Below are positions 8,244 through 16,435 of a DNA stretch of 49,842 bases, one piece after another. This DNA comes from an uncultured Bacteroidales bacterium (GTDB taxonomy: Bacteria > Bacteroidota > Bacteroidia > Bacteroidales > Bacteroidaceae), in NCBI GenBank assembly GCA_937916465.1, contig CALFTK010000057.1, positions 1-49,842 on the forward strand, in the 5' to 3' direction. The stretch's first letter is position 1. Every line of letters starts with the position of its first letter. The notes beneath the pieces are model-generated. The model was not told the DNA's origin. It saw only the letters and a list, made by a program, of their open reading frames with translations, and ran no database searches. A program made the translations under genes and the position numbers.

Positions 8244-8928
8244 AACCAAAGCCTGAACGGGTAACTATATAGGAACCATAAGCTCCAATCTTTGAACGCA
8301 GACGGGTGATGTTTACATCAATGGTACGATCGAGTACAACCACTTCTTCGCTCCATACGCGATTCAAGATTTGCTCACGCGAACATATCTTTCCTCGATG
8401 TTGTATCAAGTAGGCCAACAACTCGAATTCCTTTCGTGTGAGTTTCACCTCAACATCGTCTATGGTGCAATGCTTAAACTCCAAATCGAGACACAAGCCA
8501 TCCACCTTTAGTATATTGGACTTTTCGGCAGACAAGTTGTTGGTATTCTTTTGCAGAGATGTGCGACGCAAAACACTTTTGACACGTGCAATGACGTTTC
8601 TGATGGTATAAGGTTTCACGATGTAATCGTCGGCTCCCAAATTCAAGCCCATTACCATATCATCTTCAGTATCGCGTGCCGTACAGAAAATAATAGGAAT
8701 ATCGGCAGTCATTACGTTAGCCTTCAACATCTTTGCCATCTTTATACCACTAATTTCACCCATCATGATATCAAGCAGAATCAGTGAATAAGAATGAAGG
8801 TCGTAGGTCAATGCCTGCTCCGCACTTAGAGCTATATCCACATCGTAGCCCTCGTTCTCCAGATTGAGTTTCAAGACCTCACATAGAGTCTCCTCATCGT
8901 CCACTATCAATATACGCTTCGCTGCCAT
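8227..8928 (-). CDS. PhoB-like OmpR-family response regulator
   Basis: A 233-residue regulator. The receiver domain (1-120) has acidic residues D10/D11, phospho-acceptor D53 (LILLDIMMG), T83 and K105 (IVKPYT). The winged-helix DNA-binding domain (about 140-232) has LTRKEFELLAYL, SREQILNRVW, RTIDVNITRLRSKI and a terminal TRSGFGYGFRD. I start at the ATG at 8928. A TTG at 8952 lies inside the minus-strand -7 box (8950-8957) and so cannot be in the mRNA. It is upstream of and overlapping the PhoR-like kinase, and divergent from the symporter whose promoter carries 11-bp-period repeats suited to an OmpR-family dimer. Confidence 0.9.
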   Translation of the reverse strand: MAAKRILIVDDEETLCEVLKLNLENEGYDVDIALSAEQALTYDLHSYSLILLDIMMGEISGIKMAKMLKANVMTADIPIIFCTARDTEDDMVMGLNLGADDYIVKPYTIRNVIARVKSVLRRTSLQKNTNNLSAEKSNILKVDGLCLDLEFKHCTIDDVEVKLTRKEFELLAYLIQHRGKICSREQILNRVWSEEVVVLDRTIDVNITRLRSKIGAYGSYIVTRSGFGYGFRD

Positions 8929-8949
8929 ATACTTATTATTATTGTCATG

Positions 8950-8957
8950 CAAATTTA
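8950..8957 (-). promoter_or_regulatory. -7 box for the two-component operon
   Basis: TAAATTTG on the minus strand matches TAnnTTTG and places the transcript start near 8943, with a leader of about 15 nt. Confidence 0.5.
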
Positions 8958-9051
8958 CAGAGATTTTCCAAGCCCTGTCACACCTTTGGCAAGATTTAAT
9001 AAAAATGTAATATTTACCCGTCTTCCGCTTTTAATCAAATCCTAATTGTTT

Positions 9052-9068
9052 TGAAACATTTATGAAAC
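9052..9068 (+). promoter_or_regulatory. Putative Pho box A (symporter)
   Basis: TGAAAC, five bases, TGAAAC: a direct repeat with an 11-bp period. The second copy begins 16 bp upstream of the -7 box, and no -33 element is at the usual spacing, as expected of an activator-dependent promoter. The same format (6-N5-6) is bound by PhoB/PhoP-type regulators elsewhere. Box B at 10991-11008 has identical geometry. Confidence 0.6.
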
Positions 9069-9078
9069 AATTTCACAA

Positions 9079-9086
9079 TACCTTTG
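9079..9086 (+). promoter_or_regulatory. -7 box for the Na/phosphate symporter
   Basis: TACCTTTG matches TAnnTTTG. It overlaps an in-frame TTG at 9084, ruling out that codon as the start and supporting the ATG at 9108. Confidence 0.6.
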
Positions 9087-9107
9087 TTATCGAAAAGTTA
9101 TATTGTT

Positions 9108-10844
9108 ATGGGTATATTACAAATATTCACATTATTGGGAGCATTGGGTATGTTCCTTTACGGAATGAATCTTATGAGTTCCGGACTGCAAAAGGCTGCA
9201 GGTGAGAGATTAAGAAGTTTCTTGTCGGCTATGACATCCAATCCCTTTAAAGGGGTTATGACCGGATTGGGAATAACGACAATCATACAGTCTTCATCGG
9301 CAACCACGGTAATGGTTGTCAGCTTTGTCAATGCCGGTCTTTTGACCCTTGCACAAGCTATCGGGGTTATCATGGGGGCTAACATTGGTACAACGGTTAC
9401 AGCATGGATGGTTTCATGGCTGGGTTTTAAAGCTGACATCTCAATCCTTGCAGTGCCGCTGATGTTGTTTGGCTTCCTTTTTTCCAACTCCAAGAAAGAC
9501 CAGCGCAAGAATATCGGTGAGCTGATAGTAGGTTTTTCACTGTTATTCCTCGGGCTCTCATTTATGAAAGAGTCGGTACCCGACTTAAGAGAAACTCCAC
9601 AAGTCTTGGAGTTTGTAAGCACATGGTCGTCACATGGTTTCGGTTCTGTCCTATTATTCCTTGCTTTCGGCACCATACTGACTCTTGTGTTGCAATCCTC
9701 CTCTGCAACCATGGCCATTACACTTATCATGCTGAGCATGGGTTGGATACCGTTCAATATGGCTTGCGCCATGGTACTTGGTGAAAACATTGGAACGACC
9801 ATTACCGCAAACATTGCAGCATCTGTCGGAAACACGCTGGCAAAACGTGCGGCTCTGTCACACACCATATTCAATGTATTCGGTGTCATGTGGGCATTGA
9901 TTTTCTATAAGCCATTCTTGCAACTGGTTGGTACTATTACCGAAAACTTGTTTGGTTTGCCCAATCCGGCAGCTGAAGGTTTTGTAGTCACAGATTCCGC
10001 TTCAACGGAGGGAACTGCCGCCTTGTATGGTTTGTCCATGTTGCATACACTCTTCAATTTGACCAATACCTTGTTGCTGGTTTGGTTTACCAAGTGGATT
10101 GCCCAGGCTGTCAGTTGGATAATACGCACTCCAAAGCGCCAGGAAAAGGAAGTGTTCAGACTTCAATACATATCAGCAGGCCCTCTCTCGACTCCTGAAT
10201 TATCTGTAGGACAGGCTTTCGACGAAATCATCCATTTTGCGAAAATTTCAAAGAATGGAGCCATGTATGCACAGAGTGCAATCAACGAAGCCGATACCGA
10301 TAAGTTTGAGGAATACAGAGAGAAGCTCGTGAAATATGAAGAGATTTCAGACCGCATAGAGTACGAAATTGCCACGTTCCTGAATGGAGTGTCAACAGAA
10401 GAAATCAGCGAAAGCACCTCTATAAAGATAAAGGCCATGTACAAGATTATCGGTGAATTGGAATCATTGGGCGATTCTGGTGAAACCATCAGCCGTATTC
10501 TGTCAAGAAAGAATATACACAAGAAACAATTCGATTCGGATACCATCAAGAATCTCAATATGATGGCAGATGCCGTAGGCGATGCGTATGATGTCATGAT
10601 TGCTAATTTGACAGCTGCCGGTAAGGGTGAATTGACCGACATTTCAAATGCCTATAATGCCGAAGACCGTCTGAATACGTTGAGAAACAATCTTCGGGAT
10701 GCAGTCATTGAAGACATAGAAAACGACAGCAAGAATTATCAGACAAGTGTGTATTATATGGACATTGTCAATACTTACGAGCACATGGGTGACTTTATGA
10801 TTAATGTGTCTCAAGACCTTGAAAGAGGATTTGTCCATAAATAA
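9108..10844 (+). CDS. Na/Pi cotransporter (NptA/YjbB type) with PhoU-like tail
   Basis: A 578-residue inner-membrane protein. Residues 1-310 hold the two inverted Na/Pi repeats, each with its signature: IIQSSSATTVMVV and later LQSSSATMAITLI. Each is followed by a GANIGTTVTA or GENIGTTITA segment. After further helices, the cytoplasmic C-terminus (about 350-578) is helical and PhoU-like (SIKIKAMYKIIGELESLGDSG, VNTYEHMGDFMINVSQDL). The predicted role is sodium-driven inorganic phosphate transport. It is divergent from a PhoR/PhoB-like pair and carries a candidate Pho box, so induction by low phosphate is likely. Length and domains look complete. Confidence 0.92.
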   Translation: MGILQIFTLLGALGMFLYGMNLMSSGLQKAAGERLRSFLSAMTSNPFKGVMTGLGITTIIQSSSATTVMVVSFVNAGLLTLAQAIGVIMGANIGTTVTAWMVSWLGFKADISILAVPLMLFGFLFSNSKKDQRKNIGELIVGFSLLFLGLSFMKESVPDLRETPQVLEFVSTWSSHGFGSVLLFLAFGTILTLVLQSSSATMAITLIMLSMGWIPFNMACAMVLGENIGTTITANIAASVGNTLAKRAALSHTIFNVFGVMWALIFYKPFLQLVGTITENLFGLPNPAAEGFVVTDSASTEGTAALYGLSMLHTLFNLTNTLLLVWFTKWIAQAVSWIIRTPKRQEKEVFRLQYISAGPLSTPELSVGQAFDEIIHFAKISKNGAMYAQSAINEADTDKFEEYREKLVKYEEISDRIEYEIATFLNGVSTEEISESTSIKIKAMYKIIGELESLGDSGETISRILSRKNIHKKQFDSDTIKNLNMMADAVGDAYDVMIANLTAAGKGELTDISNAYNAEDRLNTLRNNLRDAVIEDIENDSKNYQTSVYYMDIVNTYEHMGDFMINVSQDLERGFVHK

Positions 10845-10871
10845 ATCCCACATACTCTTATATTTTCAGAC

Positions 10872-10911
10872 ATCGTGCCGTTCATATGTATTAAGAATGG
10901 CACGATTTTTT
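10872..10911 (+). terminator. Intrinsic terminator after the symporter
   Basis: The stem is ATCGTGCCGTTC with GAATGGCACGAT (12 bp, one G-U pair), with an 11-nt loop, followed by TTTTTT. Confidence 0.88.
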
Positions 10912-10990
10912 ATGTTTATTTGTTCGAAATAGTGGATACTGTTTAGGTAATTTCTTTTGAAATAGTTTTTTAATACATACTCATTTTTTT

Positions 10991-11008
10991 TGAAATCTTT
11001 ATGAAATC
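10991..11008 (+). promoter_or_regulatory. Putative Pho box B (TonB receptor)
   Basis: TGAAATC, four bases, TGAAATC: the same 11-bp period as box A, again with the second copy starting 16 bp before the -7 box. The core TTTGAAA-N4-TTATGAAA pattern is shared by both sites. Confidence 0.6.
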
Positions 11009-11017
11009 ATACCGTGA

Positions 11018-11025
11018 TACCTTTG
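11018..11025 (+). promoter_or_regulatory. -7 box for the truncated TonB receptor
   Basis: TACCTTTG, identical to the symporter's -7 box, with a leader of about 25-30 nt before the ATG at 11059. Confidence 0.55.
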
Positions 11026-11058
11026 CGGTGTCAAATTTTAATTTAATAAACGAAAGAA

Positions 11059-12006
11059 ATGAAGACAGTGTTAAAAACGATTTTATCATTATTATTGATG
11101 GTGGGATTTAATCAAGCAATCTATGCAGAAAACAAAATTCCAGAACCCAAAAACGGAACCATCAGTGGGCGAGTAATTGATAATGCACAACAAACCTTGC
11201 CTGGAGCTTCTATTTACATTGAGAAGTTGCATACAGGAGTTGTCAGCGACATCGATGGTTTTTACTCATTGCCAAATCTGGAACCCGGCGAGTATATTGT
11301 TAAAGTGACTTATGTGGGTTATGAACCCATAGAAATGAAACTGACAGTACCTGAAGGAAAGACCTTGGAATATGATATTGTAATGAACGAAGGTATCGAA
11401 CTGCAACAAATAGAAGTAAAAGGAGCCTTCCAAGGACAAAAACGGGCAGTGAATATGCAGAAGAATGCAATGGGAGTAAAAAATGTAGTTTCTGCCGATC
11501 AAGTAGGAAAATTCCCGGATTCTAATATCGGCGATGCCCTTAAACGTATCAATGGTATCAATGTGCAATATGATATGGGTGAGGCCCGCTTCGGTCAGGT
11601 AAGAGGTACCAGTGCCGACTTGACTTCCGTGACCGTGAACGGAAACCGTATACCTTCGGCCGAAGGAGATACGCGTAACGTACAGCTCGACTTGATACCT
11701 GCCGACATGGTACAAACCATCGAAGTGAGCAAAGTGGTGACCAGTGATATGGATGGCGATGCCATCGGGGGAGCCATCAACCTGGTGACAAAGAATACAC
11801 CTTATAAAAGAGTACTGAATGCAACCGCAGGAAGCGGATACAATTGGGTAGCCGATAAGATGCAGCTCAACTTGGGCTTGACGTATGGCGATCGTTACTT
11901 CGATGACAAATTAGGTGTGATGCTGGCTACAAGCAGCCAAGACTGTAAAGGCATCACGTTACGTCCCAACGAAACGGAAAGGTCGTGGTATGTAATACTA
12001 TTCTAA
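11059..12006 (+). pseudogene. TonB-dependent receptor truncated after the plug domain
   Basis: The frame gives 315 residues. It starts with a signal peptide (about 1-23), then a carboxypeptidase-regulatory-like domain (about 35-110: GTISGRVIDNAQQTLPGASI, GFYSLPNLEPGEYIVKVTYV). The TonB plug follows (about 140-270: DALKRINGINVQ, QVRGTSADLTSVTVNGNRIP, DAIGGAINLVTKN). The first barrel strands begin (LNLGLTYGDRYFDDKLGVML) and then homology is lost near position 11943; the last 20 or so residues look unrelated and end at TAA 12004-12006. Intact relatives are about 900 residues, so nearly the whole barrel is missing. The convergent LytTR gene overlaps the end by 9 bp. The promoter and candidate Pho box are intact, so a useless or toxic plug fragment might still be made. 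Confidence 0.85.
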
Positions 12007-12915
12007 GTTCTTTCCAAGTTCTATGATTTTTTCTCTGAACAAGGGTACATTGGCTTTTGAAACAGGCAACACCCGGTCTGTACTGAACATACTGATCTTA
12101 TAGCCTGCTGAATTGCCGGACACCTGCGTGATAAAGTTGATATTGACGAGGAAGGCACGATGGGTGTGTACCAAGAATGGATAAGCCTCAAGTGTCTCCT
12201 CAACTTCCTTCAGTGAACTGCGAAGTCGCTTCTGACACAGTTCGGAATCGTTGAGATAAACAATGCTGAGATAATTGCCCTCCGACTCCACGTATATGAC
12301 GTCAAGAGGATTCACAGTCAATGATTCGCGGCTATCGCCATGAATGACGATTTTGTCTGTCACATTATCTTTTGGCAGGCGTGAACGCAGCTTGGTTTGT
12401 TCTGTTTCTAACATTCTGTTGATTGAAGCCAATTCCAGAAGGGTGTGCTCTATATTTCTGACTCTGGTTATTGCCATCATGGCTATTATCAATATTACGG
12501 AAAGCATAGCACATAAATTTATTGACTTCATGTACCACTTCAATGTAAATGTCCCGTCTATATCAATCCACGCATAGTAATATCTTGAGAAGTCCCACAT
12601 CATTATGGTGTTCGATTGATTGAGGAAAATATTGAAGATGGGAACTCCGATAACAGCACAAAGTGCGAAATGTTTCAACCGTCCCCAGATACCTGCAGAG
12701 TATGTGAAACTGTTTTGGAAGATATAAGTCACAATAATTTCACTCAACACCAACGTCAGCAGAAAGAAAGAGACATGCACAATCTTAAATACTGGAAGAG
12801 GGACAGCTCTTTGGTCTGGAGTCAGTAACATGGGATGCGTCAAAAACGTTATGCACATCCACGCGCATTCTACTATTAGATAGTCTTTTATTAGTTGATT
12901 AGGTATTCTTTTCAT
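11998..12915 (-). CDS. Membrane-bound LytTR transcriptional regulator
   Basis: A 305-residue protein starting at the ATG at 12915; an earlier in-frame start would lie inside the -7 box. The N-terminal half has about four hydrophobic helices (for example VSFFLLTLVLSEIIVTYIF, HFALCAVIGVPIFNIFL, LCAMLSVILIIAMMAI). A short linker with a coiled-coil look follows (LLELASINRMLETEQTKL). The C-terminal LytTR DNA-binding domain spans about 205-300 (SLTVNPLDVIYVESEGNYLS, RLRSSLKEVEETL, FLVHTHRAFLVNINFI). There is no receiver domain, so the membrane part probably senses the signal. It is divergent from the beta-barrel receptor gene at 13283, the obvious candidate target. Confidence 0.87.
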   Translation of the reverse strand: MKRIPNQLIKDYLIVECAWMCITFLTHPMLLTPDQRAVPLPVFKIVHVSFFLLTLVLSEIIVTYIFQNSFTYSAGIWGRLKHFALCAVIGVPIFNIFLNQSNTIMMWDFSRYYYAWIDIDGTFTLKWYMKSINLCAMLSVILIIAMMAITRVRNIEHTLLELASINRMLETEQTKLRSRLPKDNVTDKIVIHGDSRESLTVNPLDVIYVESEGNYLSIVYLNDSELCQKRLRSSLKEVEETLEAYPFLVHTHRAFLVNINFITQVSGNSAGYKISMFSTDRVLPVSKANVPLFREKIIELGKNLE

Positions 12916-12954
12916 TCTTTCTTTTGGGAGGAGTGAAATGATCAATATTTCGTG

Positions 12955-12962
12955 CAAAGATA
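12955..12962 (-). promoter_or_regulatory. -7 box for the LytTR gene
   Basis: TATCTTTG on the minus strand matches TAnnTTTG and gives a leader of about 30 nt before the ATG at 12915. Confidence 0.5.
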
Positions 12963-13122
12963 GTTGATTTCTTTCTTATACACTAACAATCCAACTTAAA
13001 TCAAGCATATTAGGGATATTTGGAAAGGATTTGATGATGAATGGAAAGGGGATGTTGTCGGATTGAAAGATATTGTTACGTTTCAATTCGTGTATTTATC
13101 GTGACATGTCATCCTTTGTTTT

Positions 13123-13169
13123 TTGTCCCACATTGGCTAAATATCCCTATATCTTGGCAGTTGTCCCAC
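13123..13169 (+). promoter_or_regulatory. TTGTCCCAC direct repeat, putative LytTR operator
   Basis: TTGTCCCAC occurs at 13123-13131 and 13161-13169. The downstream copy ends 3 bp before the -33 element of the receptor promoter. LytTR proteins commonly bind direct repeats just upstream of the promoter. Here the spacing is 38 bp, wider than the roughly 21-bp spacing usual for the family, so assignment is tentative. Confidence 0.45.
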
Positions 13170-13172
13170 TTA

Positions 13173-13204
13173 TTTGGAGGCAGGCAAAAAGATATCTTTC
13201 TTTG
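13173..13204 (+). promoter_or_regulatory. Promoter for the beta-barrel receptor
   Basis: TTTG at 13173-13176, a 20-bp spacer, then TTTCTTTG at 13197-13204 (one mismatch to TAnnTTTG). The weak -7 box fits activator control. Confidence 0.45.
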
Positions 13205-13275
13205 CAGCGAAATTGCGATGGAAGATTGCCATCAAAATGTTGGCATCGATAAGATATCACAAAATATACATTATA

Positions 13276-13329
13276 AAAAGTTATGATTAAACATCTTATT
13301 TCAAAAGTTATGATTAAACATCTTATTTC
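13276..13329 (+). repeat. 27-bp perfect tandem duplication over the start codon
   Basis: The 27-bp unit at 13276-13302, which begins AAAAGTTATGATTAAACATC, is repeated exactly at 13303-13329. It puts two in-frame ATGs (13283 and 13310) with the same upstream context in tandem and repeats the residues MIKHLIS. Confidence 0.95.
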
Positions 13330-15673
13330 AACAGCCACTGCGCTGTTCATCATCTGCTGTAGCTTGCAGGCACAAGGTATCAAGGGAAGGGTTGTCGACG
13401 AGAATGACAACCCTCTCGAGTTCGTAAACGTTGTGATGCGTATGCTTCCCGACTCAACGTTCGTGACAGGTACAATCACCTCAAGCGATGGATGCTTTGA
13501 GTTGGAAGGAAAAGGCGATATTGTGCAGTTATCAATGATAGGTTATCAGAAACAGACCTTACCTGTGTCACATTTCAAAGAAGAGGCGCTTGTAACAATG
13601 TTCAGCCTTTCGAACACGCTCGACGAGGTGGTGGTGAAAGGCACATTGCCTAAGACCTCACTCAAAGGCAATGCCCTGGTAACAAACATTGCAGGCTCCG
13701 TACTCGAGCACGAAGGCAATGCGCTGGATGTGCTGGGCAAGGTGCCAGGCATGATATCGATGGGAGGCAATCTCGAGGTCATTGGCCGCGGTGCTCCACT
13801 CTATTATGTCAACGGACGAAAGGTTACTGACAACGCTGAGCTTCGCAACCTTATGTCTGAAGATATCAAGAGCATTGACGTCATCAGCAATCCTGGTGCG
13901 GAATATGGTGGGGAGGTGCGTTGCGTGGTGCGCATCCGTACTGTAAAGCGTCAAGGCGAGGGTTTCAGTTATGCATTGACCAGCCAGGCAAAGCAGTATA
14001 TTTACGACTGTCATGACAAGGAACCTTCGTGGTCTGTCCTCGACCTTAATTACCGCTGGAAGGGTTGGGACCTCTTCGGTAATGTGGTCTATTGGAACCA
14101 GCGCGGTTATCAGATTTCCAATCTCGATGGTGGAACCATCACTAAGGTGGGAGACAAGATTCTCGACAACCGTCAAGTGGGTATCATTGACTATCGCAGG
14201 CACAATGGTGGATGGCAGTATATGGGTGGCGCCAACTGGCAAATCAATGAAAAGCATTCGTTGGGATTCCGAACGGAATGGTCAGACAACACCATCGGTA
14301 AAACCCAAATGCTGATGGATGTGGACGTATTAAGAAATGAAGAACTGATAGATCATCTCCATGCCATCAATGACTCGCACCAACCCACAAACCATAATCT
14401 GAATGGCAACCTTTATTATGATGGTACTGTCGATAAGCTGCACATCAACTTCAATGCCGATTATGTGCGTCGTAAGACAGGTGGGGTAACCGACATCAGC
14501 GAAACGAGTTGGACAGGAAAGGCATCAATGCAGAGTAATACCGAAGCTGTTACGGCTATGACAGCAGCCAAACTGGTGCTGTCGTATCCCGTATGGAAAG
14601 GAGAACTGCAGATGGGTATGGAAGAGACCTATGTGTCTGCAGACGAGACATACGCCATCAACTTTACCCCGATTCCAAATTCGGATGCCTCAATGGAGGA
14701 GAATACCCTTGCTGGTTTTGCCCAATATTCGGTCGCTCTTCCCTTCGGTCAGTTCAGTGCAGGTCTGCGTTACGAGCATGCCAAGTTCGATTATGCAGAT
14801 CACATTAATACAGACAACAATGTGCATCGCAGCAACGACAGTTGGTTTCCATCTATCAGCTTCTCAACCAAGCTAAAGCAGGTGAGGCTCAGTCTTAGCT
14901 ATACAGGCAAGACCATCAGACCTCGATTCGAAACTATGTCGAAAGAGATCAGCTACGACAACAAATTCACTTATCAGACAGGCGACCCGTTAATGAAGAA
15001 TGAGATTCAGCGCACTCTCTCGCTCATGGCACAGTGGAAATGGATCAGTTTCAGCGGCAACTACGAGCGTGTCGATAACAAGGTGTTCCGACGTGGCTAT
15101 CCCTACAATGACGAGGGGGTGGCAATGATTCAGTACACAAATGCTGCCGATCCCGTCCATAAGTTGAGCGCTTACCTCACAACCGCTCCTTCTTTCGGAG
15201 TGTGGTATCCTCGTTATACGGTAGGCATACAGAAACAATTCTTTGAGACCGATGTCATTGACCCTCGCGCTGCGAATGACATGCGTCGCGTCAGCTTAGG
15301 CAAGCCTATGTATCTGTTGCAGACCTATAACTCATTCCGACTGAAGAAGAGTTGGATCATCGACCTCGACTATCAGTACATCAGTCCCTTCAATAAACTG
15401 ATATATAACTTCGATTCTCCTATCCATGGGTTGGATGTCTCTGTTGGCAAGTCGTTTCTTAAGAACGATGCACTCTCTTTCAAGCTTTCATGGAGCGATG
15501 TTTTCAATACCAAGCATGAGTATATCATTTCAGATTTTGGCAACTGTTATGTAAATCAGGACAACAGATATTATTCGTCTGCACTTACGCTGAGAGTATC
15601 ATACCGTTTCAACAGCGCCCAGAACAAATACAAGGGAACAGGTGCAGGCGAATCGGCTAAGAACAGAATGTAA
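13283..15673 (+). CDS. Outer-membrane beta-barrel receptor (OMP_b-brl_3 family)
   Basis: 796 residues from the first of two duplicated ATGs, 787 from the second at 13310, which gives the more usual signal peptide (MIKHLISTATALFIICCSLQAQ). A carboxypeptidase-regulatory domain follows (about 30-110: IKGRVVDENDNPLEFVNVVM, DGCFELEG, LSMIGYQKQTLPV). A plug-like part comes next (DALGKVPGM-like segment, RGAPLYYVNGRKV, DIKSIDVISNPGAEYGGEV), then a long beta-barrel ending YRFNSAQNKYKGTGAGES. The ending KYKGTGAG is typical of the family, so the gene is complete. These receptors usually sit with a second plug-containing outer-membrane protein gene downstream; here that partner is broken (15697-16017). 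Probable control by the divergent LytTR regulator. Confidence 0.88.
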   Translation: MIKHLISKVMIKHLISTATALFIICCSLQAQGIKGRVVDENDNPLEFVNVVMRMLPDSTFVTGTITSSDGCFELEGKGDIVQLSMIGYQKQTLPVSHFKEEALVTMFSLSNTLDEVVVKGTLPKTSLKGNALVTNIAGSVLEHEGNALDVLGKVPGMISMGGNLEVIGRGAPLYYVNGRKVTDNAELRNLMSEDIKSIDVISNPGAEYGGEVRCVVRIRTVKRQGEGFSYALTSQAKQYIYDCHDKEPSWSVLDLNYRWKGWDLFGNVVYWNQRGYQISNLDGGTITKVGDKILDNRQVGIIDYRRHNGGWQYMGGANWQINEKHSLGFRTEWSDNTIGKTQMLMDVDVLRNEELIDHLHAINDSHQPTNHNLNGNLYYDGTVDKLHINFNADYVRRKTGGVTDISETSWTGKASMQSNTEAVTAMTAAKLVLSYPVWKGELQMGMEETYVSADETYAINFTPIPNSDASMEENTLAGFAQYSVALPFGQFSAGLRYEHAKFDYADHINTDNNVHRSNDSWFPSISFSTKLKQVRLSLSYTGKTIRPRFETMSKEISYDNKFTYQTGDPLMKNEIQRTLSLMAQWKWISFSGNYERVDNKVFRRGYPYNDEGVAMIQYTNAADPVHKLSAYLTTAPSFGVWYPRYTVGIQKQFFETDVIDPRAANDMRRVSLGKPMYLLQTYNSFRLKKSWIIDLDYQYISPFNKLIYNFDSPIHGLDVSVGKSFLKNDALSFKLSWSDVFNTKHEYIISDFGNCYVNQDNRYYSSALTLRVSYRFNSAQNKYKGTGAGESAKNRM

Positions 15674-15696
15674 CCATATTTAATTATCGAGACATT

Positions 15697-16017
15697 ATGA
15701 GAAAAACAATTCTCCTGTTTTTGATTATGCTCACGATGATATAGACTCAACCTTGACGGCTCGTCTGCTATTGGCAAAAGACAGTTCTTTTGTTGATAGC
15801 GCGTAGATAGCGAAAACCAATTATCAGGGACAGCGCTTCACATACGCTCAAGCCGTGCTGAAAGATGCCGGCAAGTATCTCATGGAGATAAAAGCCAATG
15901 GCTATGCCGACAGGTATGTATCTGTTGACATACCAAAGCTGTATAAGAACGAGCAATTTCGTGAACTTAAACCAGTATATCTGCGCATGAAACCAAGGCG
16001 TCATGAGGTGGAACTTG
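15697..16017 (+). pseudogene. Broken partner of the receptor (carboxypeptidase-regulatory-like protein)
   Basis: It starts with a good signal peptide (MRKTILLFLIMLTMI), then an in-frame TAG at about 15742. In another frame the text continues as STLTARLLLAKDSSFVDSA, an in-frame TAG, then NYQGQRFTYAQAVL, GKYLMEIKANGYADRYVSVD and LKPVYLRMKPRRHEVELE. This is the N-terminal region of large Bacteroidetes proteins that continue with a DEVVVTA-type linker and a plug. At least one frameshift and one stop damage it, and homology ends at about 16017, where unrelated inverted sequence begins. It follows the receptor stop by 23 bp, as a second operon gene would. Confidence 0.75.
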
Positions 16018-16200
16018 AATTTGTTTGCCAGGTTCGAGCTCTCCATATTTTTCAGCCAGGATTATCAATTCAGGATCGTCATTATATATTGGGGACGCAG
16101 CTGTTTTTGCGATAACATGAGGTGCCGCTTCATGTGCCTCACGGCGATAGAGTGTGCTTTCAAATTTCTCCATCGCTATTCTAAATAAATTTTCAAACAT
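16018..16200 (-). pseudogene. 5' fragment of an unrecognised gene, cut at 16018
   Basis: Leftward ATG at 16200, then MFENLFRIAMEKFESTLYRR, HVIAKTAASPIYNDDPELI and ILAEKYGELEPGKQI. The composition is that of a real protein, and the frame runs into antisense of the pseudogene at 15697-16017 without its own ending. I do not recognise the family. It and the fragment upstream (16214-16324) look like consecutive genes of one lost element. Confidence 0.45.
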
Positions 16201-16213
16201 GTCTATTATGAGT

Positions 16214-16324
16214 TTATTGCATTGATAAGAAATCCATGTCGGCATAGATACGCATTTTGTCCGGGAATGTGGTTGCTTTGAAGAATTCCTGCTTGAACTT
16301 ATCCAAAGCAGCGACACCGGTCAT
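16214..16324 (-). pseudogene. 3' fragment of an unrecognised gene
   Basis: A leftward frame reads MTGVAALDKFKQEFFKATTF, then PDKMRIYADMDFLSMQ and stops at 16214-16216, 14 bp before the next fragment's ATG. Its residues look protein-like, and the gene end to gene start spacing resembles an operon. No upstream part is present. Function unknown. Confidence 0.35.
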
Positions 16325-16378
16325 CGTTGTGTAACCATGGTTGCTTGTAACGTTGATGTCTTTTCTTTAAAATAATCC

Positions 16379-16418
16379 GAATAATATTTGGTTTTTCCGA
16401 ATATTATTCTTATTTTTG
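16379..16418 (+). promoter_or_regulatory. higBA promoter with inverted-repeat operator
   Basis: TTTG at 16387-16390, a 20-bp spacer, and TATTTTTG at 16411-16418 form a textbook Bacteroidetes promoter. A 10-bp inverted repeat (GAATAATATT at 16379-16388, AATATTATTC at 16400-16409) overlaps the -33 and reaches the -7, as expected of the operator bound by the HigA antitoxin. Confidence 0.7.
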
Positions 16419-16435
16419 CCCCCAAAATAGTGAGT

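Larger units (their letters stand above)
12963..13282. other. Divergent intergenic region, regulator to receptor
   Basis: About 320 bp between the LytTR promoter and the receptor start. It holds the repeated TTGTCCCAC motif and the receptor promoter. I see no credible coding sequence. Confidence 0.6.
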
